Source of the DNA: an uncultured bacterium
GTDB taxonomy: Bacteria; Acidobacteriota; Thermoanaerobaculia; Multivoradales; JAHEKO01
Length of the DNA stretch: 5,873 nucleotides
Assembly: GCA_938016625.1 (NCBI GenBank)
Contig: CALILB010000400.1
Coordinates: 1 to 5,873 of the forward strand
Direction: 5' to 3'
Made by a program: the position numbers and the translations under genes. Below are positions 1 through 5,801 of this stretch, one piece after another. How positions within the stretch are numbered: the first letter of the stretch is position 1; the number at the start of each line of letters is the position of its first letter. The notes beneath the pieces are model-generated. The model saw nothing but the letters and a program-made list of their open reading frames with translations, searched no databases and was not told where the DNA came from.

Positions 1-293
1 GGCTCCCGCTGCCGCTCCAGCATGAGCCCGAGAGCCTGCAACATGGGCAGACCCGAGCGCAGCAACGCGGCCAGCTCCTGATTGAAAATGAGCAGCGAAC
101 GCATCGGGATCTTCTGGCCCTCACCCCGTACGACGAGCGCCCGCAGGTTGGCCAGCAGACCGCGGCGTCGCAGCTCGAAGAGGTGATAGCCCTTCTTTTC
201 GAGCTCGTTGCGCAGCGTGCGCTCGTCCTGCGCCTGGTGCACCTCGTCCACGACGCGTCCGTCCGGTGTCCCGACTCGGCAAACAAATTCCAT
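1..293 (-). CDS. Type II secretion/type IV pilus GspF/PilC-family inner-membrane platform protein, N-terminal part (runs off left edge)
   Basis: Reading the minus strand from the ATG at 291-293 gives 97 uninterrupted codons to the window edge, so the start is present and the 3' end is missing. The protein opens MEFVCRVGTPDGRVVDEV, the short beta-rich N-terminus typical of GspF/PilC proteins. A helix with LRNELEKKGYHLFEL (residues 27-41) follows, then the start of the first T2SF cytoplasmic helical domain, FNQELAALLRSGLPMLQAL (70-88). In the family this segment matches the conserved 'F.rqLa.ll.sGlpl..AL' region. Such proteins are polytopic platform components that couple the assembly ATPase to pseudopilus or pilus growth; complete members are about 400 residues. 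A GGAGG lies 12 nt upstream of the ATG, a rather long spacing. The gene follows the secretin-N-like gene by 19 nt and is probably cotranscribed with it. The fragment cannot tell GspF from PilC, so no symbol is given. Confidence 0.85.
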   Translation of the reverse strand, partial: MEFVCRVGTPDGRVVDEVHQAQDERTLRNELEKKGYHLFELRRRGLLANLRALVVRGEGQKIPMRSLLIFNQELAALLRSGLPMLQALGLMLERQRE

Positions 294-312
294 TACCGGT
301 TTGTGCCTCCAG

Positions 313-1071
313 CTACTCCGGCCTCACGGCTGGTCGTTCCAGATTACAGGTCAGTATCACCATCAGTGCTTCCTTGCTCGCTTCCTCCTTGGCCAGACCG
401 AGGATCATCGGCTTGGACAACCAAAGGTTCAGGTTGGTGTGAATCAGCTCTTTTGGCTCCGGGTTGCCGAGCTGATGAGCAACCTGAAAACCGTGCAGCT
501 TGATTCGACGGTCGGCCATCAGCGTACCCATACGAAAGGACACCCGATAGTCGTCCCCCACCCGGTAGGCGACCTCCTCCGCTTCACGCGCAACGATACT
601 GGCATCGGCCAGCAGGCGGTAGTTCTGGTAGCGGAGAAGATCCCGCAGCCGGGAGAGCAGGGCCGGGGAGAGACCCCGATTGGCCTCGGGCTCCGCCGTG
701 CCGAGTCCGGCACGGACGATCTTGATCTCCAGGTGGATCGGGCTGGTCGGGTGGTCGAAGTCCGCCAGCAGCGCCACGGCCTGGCGGACGACGGCAGCGG
801 TATCGCGGATCACCAGGGTGTTACCGCCGGGCTGGAGCTCGACTGCGCCGCGCTTGGTGAGCAGAGGATGAATCAGCCCGATCGCCTCGACCGCCGGTTG
901 ATGCTCCAGTGTGTAGGCATGCACGACCAGGGGTGGTGAGGCCCCGGTCGACGACTGCGGCGCGGCGAGTACCAGGGCCGGCCAGCCGATCGCCAGCAGG
1001 CCGGCGGCAGCCGACAGACTCCAGACGGATCGCAAACCTCTTTTGTGCACTGGGTGGCGAGGGGTGGCCAA
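313..1071 (-). CDS. Exported secretin N-domain-like protein without a secretin barrel
   Basis: The protein has 252 residues from a TTG start. Residues 11-37 form a Sec-type signal peptide: a basic stretch (HKRGLR), a hydrophobic core (AAAGLLAIGWPALVLA) and likely cleavage near A36-A37. The mature protein is therefore periplasmic or outer-membrane associated. Residues about 52-107 (YTLEHQPAVEAIGLIHPLL, then GNTLVIRDTAAVV and ALLADFDHP) match the beta-alpha-beta-beta-alpha pattern of secretin N1/NolW-type domains. The next strand, IHLEIKIVRA (112-121), resembles the strand that follows N domains in GspD/PilQ. The remainder ends in strand-like KEALMVILTCNLERP. The secretin signature (VPxLGxIPxLGxLF type) and the roughly 300-residue barrel are absent, so this is not a pore by itself. 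The TTG lies 4 nt after the anti-sigma stop codon and is the first start in frame; a GTG at 1048-1050 would leave a more standard signal peptide. Neither has a strong ribosome binding site. Its position between the anti-sigma and GspF-like genes suggests an accessory, assembly or sensing role; that is inference. Confidence 0.72.
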   Translation of the reverse strand: MATPRHPVHKRGLRSVWSLSAAAGLLAIGWPALVLAAPQSSTGASPPLVVHAYTLEHQPAVEAIGLIHPLLTKRGAVELQPGGNTLVIRDTAAVVRQAVALLADFDHPTSPIHLEIKIVRAGLGTAEPEANRGLSPALLSRLRDLLRYQNYRLLADASIVAREAEEVAYRVGDDYRVSFRMGTLMADRRIKLHGFQVAHQLGNPEPKELIHTNLNLWLSKPMILGLAKEEASKEALMVILTCNLERPAVRPE

Positions 1072-1075
1072 GTGG

Positions 1076-1618
1076 CTATAGATCGAGGGACTCGTCCACG
1101 ATCATGACCAGAGAGAGGTCTTCCTCGGTCAACTGGTAGATCCTCGCCTGCGGTCGGTTGAGGTTCTCGATGATGGAGGAGGGCTCGGTGGCCGACGCCA
1201 GAAAGCCCCCTTCCTCGATCAGGGTGTCGAGCTTCTCCACTTCGGCCACGAGCCCGGGCGGCCCCTCTTCGGCCTCTTGATAGACAGGTGTGGTTCCCGG
1301 TACGAGGAGCAGGGTGGCCAACAGTGCGGCGGCCGCGGCATGGCGCCACCAGCGGCCGAGCGGCCGCGAGGTCTCGTTCTCCAGCGCCCGAGCTCGGCGC
1401 ATCGCGCCGACGGCCGAGCGCACGGCCTCAACATCGGCCTCGGTGACCTCCAGCGTCGGCAGGTCGACAAACAGGACGGCGGGGTCCGCCGACACCGCCT
1501 GGCGGCGACACTCGGGGCACTCGCGCAGGTGCGCCGCCACCCGCCGGTGCTCCACTGGCTCGAGCTCACTCGCCAGCAGCGAGACGGGGGCCAGCCGTGC
1601 GAGCTCGGCGCAGTTCAT
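1076..1618 (-). CDS. Anti-sigma factor with zinc-finger (ZAS/zf-HC2-like) domain and one membrane segment
   Basis: The protein has 180 residues from the ATG at 1616-1618. The N-terminus starts MNCAEL and carries an H-x3-C-x2-C motif, HLRECPEC (H30, C34, C37), with C3 as a possible fourth ligand. This is the hallmark of ZAS anti-sigma domains that clamp ECF sigma factors. A linker follows, then one hydrophobic segment at about 93-107 (HAAAAALLATLLLVP) that likely spans the inner membrane. A periplasmic tail of about 70 residues ends in YQLTEEDLSLVMIVDESLDL. The start overlaps the sigma stop as TGATG, and a GAGGGGGAG ribosome binding site lies 5 nt upstream of this ATG. A GTG one codon earlier (1619-1621) is possible but too close to that site. 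The overlap with the sigma gene is the classic arrangement of a cognate pair. The expected role is to hold the sigma factor at the membrane until a periplasmic or envelope signal releases it; the signal is unknown. Confidence 0.85.
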   Translation of the reverse strand: MNCAELARLAPVSLLASELEPVEHRRVAAHLRECPECRRQAVSADPAVLFVDLPTLEVTEADVEAVRSAVGAMRRARALENETSRPLGRWWRHAAAAALLATLLLVPGTTPVYQEAEEGPPGLVAEVEKLDTLIEEGGFLASATEPSSIIENLNRPQARIYQLTEEDLSLVMIVDESLDL

Positions 1619-2268
1619 CACCGCTCCCCCTCGTCATCGTCACCCGCGTGTATCGAGACCGCATACTCTGGATAGAGACGGACGAGCTCACCCCGCAGCT
1701 TCTTACGCGCGGCGAAAAGATGATTGCGAACGGTCGATGGGCGGCAACCGAGAATCTCCGCCACCTCCTGCGACGACAGACCTTCGGCCCCGCGCAGCAG
1801 AAAGACCAGACGCTGCTTCTCGGTCAAGCAGGAGGCCAGCCGCTCGAAGATGCCGGCGACCTCGCGGCTGTGCAGCTCCGAGAGCTGCCGCCGATTCCGG
1901 CTGTCGGCCACCTGTCGCAGATGATGGCGAACCGGCTCGGTGCTGCGCTCTCGGCCACGCCGGGATCTGAGATGGTCGATGGCGAGGTTGGTGGCGATCC
2001 GATAGAGCCAGGTATTGGGGCTCCAGCGCTCGACAAAGGCGTGCCGGTTCTCCCAAACCCGCACAAAGGTGACCTGGACGATGTCCTGGGCCTCGGCCCG
2101 GTCCCCCACGATGCGATAGGCCAACTGCATCAGCGGGCCTGTTTTGCGCCGGATCAACTGGTCGAACGCCTCTTCGTCGCCGGCCTGGATGGCGCGCAGA
2201 AGGTCGCGATCCGAGGCTTTACCCCACTCGATGCGGTCGCGGCTCTTCGAATGGACGAGAAAAGGCAC
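1618..2268 (-). CDS. ECF-type RNA polymerase sigma factor (sigma-70 family, group 4)
   Basis: The protein has 216 residues from a GTG start, a normal length for an ECF sigma factor. The sigma2 domain spans about 32-104, with AFDQLIRR, then DIVQVTFVRVW (62-72, matching the family DLVQETFLRLW core-binding helix) and WLYRIATNLAIDHLR (87-101). A variable linker follows. The sigma4 domain spans about 140-193, with LTEKQRLVFLLR and the helix-turn-helix SSQEVAEILGCRPSTVRNHL that recognises the -35 element. There is no sigma3 domain. I chose GTG 2266-2268 because AGAGGGAG (2274-2281) lies 5 nt upstream and the family homology begins about 17 codons later. The frame stays open to a GTG at 2382, but those 38 extra residues (Pro-rich, with no domain) look like upstream leader sequence. 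The gene overlaps the anti-sigma gene by one base and heads the leftward cluster. Its regulon probably includes its own operon, by analogy with other ECF pairs. Confidence 0.9.
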   Translation of the reverse strand: MPFLVHSKSRDRIEWGKASDRDLLRAIQAGDEEAFDQLIRRKTGPLMQLAYRIVGDRAEAQDIVQVTFVRVWENRHAFVERWSPNTWLYRIATNLAIDHLRSRRGRERSTEPVRHHLRQVADSRNRRQLSELHSREVAGIFERLASCLTEKQRLVFLLRGAEGLSSQEVAEILGCRPSTVRNHLFAARKKLRGELVRLYPEYAVSIHAGDDDEGER

Positions 2269-2273
2269 TGACA

Positions 2274-2281
2274 CTCCCTCT
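2274..2281 (-). promoter_or_regulatory. Ribosome binding site deciding the sigma factor start
   Basis: On the minus strand this reads AGAGGGAG, a strong match to the anti-Shine-Dalgarno sequence. It lies 5 nt before the GTG at 2266-2268. This supports the internal GTG over the GTG at 2382, which would add 38 residues with no sigma-factor homology. Confidence 0.7.
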
Positions 2282-2304
2282 GGCTCTTTTACGATCGGCG
2301 GCTC

Positions 2305-2329
2305 GACTCCGTCTAGTTGTGGCTCTTCC
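2305..2329 (-). promoter_or_regulatory. Candidate ECF-type promoter for the sigma operon (autoregulation)
   Basis: On the minus strand a GGAAG (2325-2329) is followed after 17 nt by GTC (2305-2307). This is the generic spacing of ECF promoters (GGAAC-like -35 box, GTC/CGTC-like -10 box). Transcription would start near 2298 and give a leader of about 30 nt to the GTG at 2268, a sensible layout for an autoregulated ECF operon. The boxes are short and partly degenerate, so a chance match in GC-rich DNA is quite possible. Confidence 0.25.
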
Positions 2330-2356
2330 GGCGGGCCCCATGGACCCTCATGGCGG

Positions 2357-2364
2357 ATTATACT
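2357..2364. promoter_or_regulatory. Overlapping opposed -10-like boxes in the divergent intergenic region
   Basis: The AT-rich octamer ATTATACT reads as a perfect TATAAT on the minus strand (2357-2362) and as TATACT on the plus strand (2359-2364). Such a patch stands out in GC-rich DNA between two divergent operons and could serve the sigma operon, waaA, or both. No convincing TTGACA-like -35 box lies 16-18 nt away on either strand, so the assignment is tentative. Confidence 0.35.
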
Positions 2365-2426
2365 GACGGCTTCCGGCCACACTTTGTGAAGGACACTACA
2401 AGCGAAGCCTGAGCTCTTCCACCCTC

Positions 2427-3677
2427 ATGTGGCTCCTCTACCAGATCACGACGGCGCTCACCCTGCTGGTGGCGGGACCCTTTCTCCTTCTCAGCCGCGG
2501 CCGGCACTATTTGGAGACGCTCCCCGGCCGCCTCGGCCGCCATACTGGTCTCGTACCCGACTCACCCGTCTGGGTCCATGCCGTCTCGGTGGGCGAGGTG
2601 GGTGTCGCGGCCACTCTGGTCGAGGCGCTACCCGAGGAGCTTCCCCTGCTCGTTACCACCATCACTCCGACCGGCCAGGAGCGGGCGCGCGCGGCCTTCG
2701 GCCAGCGCGCAGCGGTGGCCTACCTGCCATTCGACCTGGGTTTGCCCGCCCGCCGCTTTCTCGACCGCTTCTCACCCCGAGCCCTGGTTCTCGTCGAAGG
2801 CGACCTCTGGCCCCTGGTTCTGCGACTGGTGAAGCAGCGGGGGCTGCCGGTGGTGGTGATCAACGGCCGCATCAGCGACCGCAGCTTTGGGCGGATGAGC
2901 AAGGTGCGGAGATGGCTCGGACCACTCCTGGGTCGTGTCGACCGCTTTGGCGTCCAGACCAAGGACGATCGTCGCCGGCTGACCGCTCTCGGGGTGCCCG
3001 AGGAGAAAGTCACCGTCACCGGCAATCTCAAGTTCGAGTCGGCCTCGCCCCGGGAGCTACCCGAGCTCGAAGCCACGTTGCACGAGCTGGCGGGCAGCCG
3101 ACCGATCCTGGTCGCCGGCTCGACCATGGGTGGCGAAGAGGAGCAGGTCCTGGAGGCCTTCGAGCAGCTCGGTGGTGGCGATCGAGCGCTACTCATCCTG
3201 GCCCCCCGACATCCCGAGCGGCTCGGCGAAGTCGAAAAGCTGCTGCAGACGCGAGACCTGCCGATGGTCCGACGCAGCCGCATCCAGCCCGGTCGGCAGC
3301 CGGCGGTGGTGCTGCTCGATACCATGGGTGAGCTGGCTTCGATCTACCGGGTGGGCAGCGGTGCCTTTATCGGTGGCACCCTGGTCCCCACGGGGGGCCA
3401 TAACCCGCTGGAGGCGGCACGCTTCAATCTCCCCATCGCCGTCGGACCCTCGATGGAGAACTTCCAGGAGATGGCGAGCAAGTTCGACCGGGATCGGGCC
3501 TGGCAACGGGTGGCTTCGGCGGCGGAGCTGGCCGCGGTTTGGGAGGAGTGGTTGAGCCATCCTGAGAAAGCTGCCGAGATGGGCGCGCGGGCTGCCGAGC
3601 TGGTAACCCGCAACCAGGGGGCCCTGGCCCGGACCCTCGAGATCTTGGCACCGGTCCTCACGGCGGACACACCATGA
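2427..3677 (+). CDS. waaA: 3-deoxy-D-manno-octulosonic acid (Kdo) transferase
   Basis: This enzyme transfers Kdo from CMP-Kdo to the lipid A precursor, the first step of LPS core assembly, at the cytoplasmic face of the inner membrane. The protein has 416 residues, close to the usual 420-430. An N-terminal hydrophobic helix (residues 3-22) is the membrane anchor, followed by GRLGR. WVHAVSVGEVG (49-59) holds the conserved Glu (E57) that acts as catalytic base in characterised WaaA enzymes. TTITPTGQERA (77-87), YLPFDLG (99-105) and VINGRISDRSF (144-154) are family blocks. The C-terminal GT-B half shows VTGNLKFE (197-204), VAGSTMGGEEE (229-239), LAPRHPER (258-265) and GGTLVPTGGHNPLEAA (316-331), the CMP-Kdo-binding region. 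The usual VETELWP block reads VEGDLWP here. The ATG was chosen because the anchor helix begins at once; there is no strong ribosome binding site. Whether it adds one or more Kdo residues cannot be told. Confidence 0.95.
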   Translation: MWLLYQITTALTLLVAGPFLLLSRGRHYLETLPGRLGRHTGLVPDSPVWVHAVSVGEVGVAATLVEALPEELPLLVTTITPTGQERARAAFGQRAAVAYLPFDLGLPARRFLDRFSPRALVLVEGDLWPLVLRLVKQRGLPVVVINGRISDRSFGRMSKVRRWLGPLLGRVDRFGVQTKDDRRRLTALGVPEEKVTVTGNLKFESASPRELPELEATLHELAGSRPILVAGSTMGGEEEQVLEAFEQLGGGDRALLILAPRHPERLGEVEKLLQTRDLPMVRRSRIQPGRQPAVVLLDTMGELASIYRVGSGAFIGGTLVPTGGHNPLEAARFNLPIAVGPSMENFQEMASKFDRDRAWQRVASAAELAAVWEEWLSHPEKAAEMGARAAELVTRNQGALARTLEILAPVLTADTP

Positions 3678-4762
3678 CCACGGCGCTGGAGACACCCACG
3701 CGGTCACACTCGCCCTGGCAGCTCTTCTACAGTGGACTCCACACCCTACGCCGGCGTTGGTATGCCACCCGTGCCCGCCGTCTCCCACGTCCGGTGATCT
3801 CGATCGGCAACCTCCACTGGGGTGGTACCGGCAAGACCCCGCTGGTGACCGCCGTCGCCGCCCACCTCCGCGACCGGGGACTGGTGCCGGCCGTCCTCTC
3901 CCGCGGCTATCGGAGCAGGGGCGAGGGGGTGCGGATCGTCAGCGCCGGCGAAGGTCCGCTGCTGGGTCCGCTGATCGCCGGTGACGAGCCGGTGCTGCTG
4001 GCCGGCGAGCTGCCGGGGGTCGCCGTCGTGGTCAGCGCCAATCGCTTCGAAGCCGGGCGGCATGCGCTGGAGCGGGTGGAGCCGCGACCCGAGATATTCG
4101 TCCTCGATGACGGCTTTTCTCACCTCGGGCTACAGCGGGATCTGGACATCCTCACCTGTCCGGCGACCGACCCCTTTGGCGGCGGCCGTCTCTTTCCCTC
4201 AGGGCGGCTGCGGGAGCCATTGCGGGCGGTGAGCCGGGCCCACGCCCTGGTGTTGACCGGGGCCGAGCCGGGCGCGGGCGAGGAGCTCGCCCGCCGTCTC
4301 CACCCCTGGGGCTTTTCGGGCAGCGGCTTTACCAGCAGCGTGCGCCTCTTGGAGTGCCGGCTCGCCACCGGGCAGGTCTTGTCACCGCCGGCCCGGATCG
4401 TCCTGGTCACCGCCATCGCCCAACCCGAGAGGTTCGAAAACGATGTCCGCACCCTCGGCTTCGAGGTGGCGGGCACCATGATCTTTCCCGACCACCACGA
4501 CTACCCGGAGGACGATCTCGCCGAGATCGAGCAGGCGGTGGCCGATCTGCGTGCCGCTGCCGTGCTCACCACCGCCAAGGACCGGGTCAAGCTCCTGGGC
4601 CGGCTCGATGTACCGCTGGCCGAGCTGCCGATCCGTGCCGAGCCCGAGCCGGCCTTCTGGGACTGGCTGGATGCCCGCGTGGATGAGCTTGTTCGCCAGG
4701 CCCGAGAGGTGGAGGAGCTGGCAGAGTCGGGCGAGCGCGGGCCGGCGGGTGACCAGAGATGA
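3674..4762 (+). CDS. lpxK: Tetraacyldisaccharide 4'-kinase (lipid A 4'-kinase)
   Basis: LpxK uses ATP to phosphorylate the 4'-position of the tetraacyl-disaccharide 1-phosphate, giving lipid IVA, the acceptor for the upstream-encoded WaaA. The protein has 362 residues, a little above the typical 310-350, and its last 20 or so residues are charged and look dispensable. The N-terminal hydrophobic/basic segment (16-36) contacts the membrane. The P-loop is GNLHWGGTGKTP (45-56), the LpxK form of Walker A. LSRGYRSR (75-82), GDEP (103-106), LDDGFSH (144-150), FPSGRLREP (174-182) and FPDHHDY (271-277) follow in family order. In characterised LpxK an Asp and a His form the catalytic dyad; D104 in GDEP and H274 in the DHH block are the likely equivalents. 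TTAKDRVKL (299-307) is the conserved C-terminal block. The start overlaps the waaA stop as ATGA with no clear ribosome binding site, which suggests translational coupling. Confidence 0.95.
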   Translation: MTTALETPTRSHSPWQLFYSGLHTLRRRWYATRARRLPRPVISIGNLHWGGTGKTPLVTAVAAHLRDRGLVPAVLSRGYRSRGEGVRIVSAGEGPLLGPLIAGDEPVLLAGELPGVAVVVSANRFEAGRHALERVEPRPEIFVLDDGFSHLGLQRDLDILTCPATDPFGGGRLFPSGRLREPLRAVSRAHALVLTGAEPGAGEELARRLHPWGFSGSGFTSSVRLLECRLATGQVLSPPARIVLVTAIAQPERFENDVRTLGFEVAGTMIFPDHHDYPEDDLAEIEQAVADLRAAAVLTTAKDRVKLLGRLDVPLAELPIRAEPEPAFWDWLDARVDELVRQAREVEELAESGERGPAGDQR

Positions 4763-5793
4763 CGAGCGAGCCCACCCGTACGGTAGTGGTCGCTCCCAAC
4801 TGGGTGGGTGACAACGTCATGGCGCTCCCCGTGCTCGAGGCGCTGGCCGCGAGCGGTAGAAAGCTGACGCTGCTGGCCAAGCCCCACCTGGCTTCGCTCC
4901 TCGTGCAGGTCCCCGCGGTCGACGAGGTGATCGAGCGTCATGAATCGGATAGCGAGACCGTGGAACGGCTCCGGCAGCCCGTCTTCGACGAGGCGGTGAT
5001 TCTCCCCAACTCGTTTCGCTCGGCCTCGCTGCCCTGGCGGGCCGGGATTCCCCGTCGTTGGGGCTATCGCGGCCGGCCCTTCAGTTGGAGCTTCCGCTGG
5101 CCGTTGCTCGCACCCGGTGTGCGACGCCCGCGGCAGAACGGACGTCATCAGACCGAGGACTTCCGCGAGCTGCTCGCGGCGATGGAAGTGACCGCCCCGG
5201 CGAGCTGGATCCCGCGGCTCGAGCTGTCGCCGGCAGCGGCCGAGAAGGGCCGGACTCTGCTGGCAAGAGCCCAGCCCGCTCCCGGCAGTCGACCGCTGAT
5301 CGGGCTCTTCCCAGGCGCCGAGTTCGGACCCAGCAAGCGCTGGCCGTGGAAGAGGTTTGTGGCGCTGAGTCGAGACCTCAGACGCCGTTGGCCGGAGAGC
5401 CGGCAGCTGATTGTGGCTGGGCCAAAAGAGATCTGGTTGGCGGTGAGGATCTACGAGGAGACCGGGAAGATCCATCCGGTCATCGGTCCGGACCTCGATC
5501 TGGGACAACTGGCAGCGGTGCTGGCGCAGCTCGATCTGCTGGTGACCAACGACTCGGGTCCGATGCACCTGGCCGCCGCCCTCGGCGTTCCTTGTGTCGC
5601 ACTCTTCGGGCCGACCGACCCCGAGCGGACCGGCCCCACCGGTGACGACCATCGGGTGCTCTACACCGATCGCTGGTGTTCCCCCTGCTTCCGCCGGCGG
5701 TGCCCACTCCTCCACCATCGGTGTCTAAAGGACCTCCAAGCGGAGGCGGTCGGTGAAGCCTGTGTGGAGAATTTGGAGATTCCCCAAAGTTGA
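4759..5793 (+). CDS. waaF: ADP-heptose:LPS heptosyltransferase II (GT9 family)
   Basis: This GT-B enzyme adds L-glycero-D-manno-heptose from ADP-heptose to the LPS inner core. The protein has 344 residues, the usual length. Family blocks appear in order: NWVGDNVMALPVLEAL near the N-terminus (14-29, acceptor side), ILPNSFRSASLPWRAG (81-96), FPGAEFGPSKRWP (184-196), TNDSGPMHLAAALGVP (263-278, nucleotide-sugar binding) and ALFGPTDPERTGP (281-293). A Cys-rich C-terminal block, CSPCFRRRCPLLHHRC (307-322), is more typical of WaaF than of WaaC, which is why heptosyltransferase II is favoured. The exact acceptor cannot be proven from sequence, and in bacteria with unusual cores the enzyme might add another heptose. 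The start overlaps the lpxK stop as ATGA, continuing the coupled operon. Translation ends at TGA 5791-5793, with a weak TTTGG/CCAAA hairpin (5772-5788) just before the stop. Confidence 0.92.
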   Translation: MTSEPTRTVVVAPNWVGDNVMALPVLEALAASGRKLTLLAKPHLASLLVQVPAVDEVIERHESDSETVERLRQPVFDEAVILPNSFRSASLPWRAGIPRRWGYRGRPFSWSFRWPLLAPGVRRPRQNGRHQTEDFRELLAAMEVTAPASWIPRLELSPAAAEKGRTLLARAQPAPGSRPLIGLFPGAEFGPSKRWPWKRFVALSRDLRRRWPESRQLIVAGPKEIWLAVRIYEETGKIHPVIGPDLDLGQLAAVLAQLDLLVTNDSGPMHLAAALGVPCVALFGPTDPERTGPTGDDHRVLYTDRWCSPCFRRRCPLLHHRCLKDLQAEAVGEACVENLEIPQS

Positions 5794-5801
5794 CGGCGGT
5801 A

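Larger units (their letters stand above)
2269..2426. other. Divergent intergenic control region between the sigma operon and the LPS operon
   Basis: This stretch of about 160 bp separates the start of the sigma gene from waaA and must hold the promoters for both directions. It contains the opposed -10-like octamer, the candidate ECF promoter and the sigma ribosome binding site. It also has a perfect small palindrome CACA-CTT-TGTG (2378-2388) and a wider 6-bp inverted repeat GGCTTC (2368-2373)/GAAGCC (2404-2409). The inverted repeats could be operator sites or an mRNA leader structure for waaA, but their size allows chance occurrence. No coding sequence is evident within it. Confidence 0.6.

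Noticed and set aside
208..939. A 243-codon open frame on the plus strand opposite the secretin-like gene
   Set aside because: There is no domain or ribosome binding site. The opposite strand carries a signal peptide and a secretin N-like pattern and fits the operon spacing.
1597..2271. A 224-codon open frame on the plus strand opposite the sigma factor
   Set aside because: The minus strand carries unmistakable sigma2 and sigma4 domains; the plus frame is a low-stop shadow of high-GC codon use.
2269..2382. N-terminal extension of the sigma factor to the GTG at 2382
   Set aside because: The 38 extra residues lack sigma-factor features and overlap the likely promoter region. The GTG at 2268 has a well-placed AGAGGGAG.
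2429..3331. A 300-codon open frame in the +1-shifted frame of waaA
   Set aside because: It is Arg/Pro/Gly-rich with no family pattern and lies wholly inside waaA, which has all its conserved blocks.
4501..5718. A 405-codon open frame on the minus strand across lpxK and waaF
   Set aside because: It is antisense to two genes with clear family motifs, has no recognisable domain and a composition (Arg, Ser, Gly, Pro rich) typical of reverse-strand frames in GC-rich DNA.
5772..5788. TTTGG/CCAAA hairpin at the waaF stop as an intrinsic terminator
   Set aside because: The stem is only 5 bp, lies inside the coding end and is not followed by a T-run.
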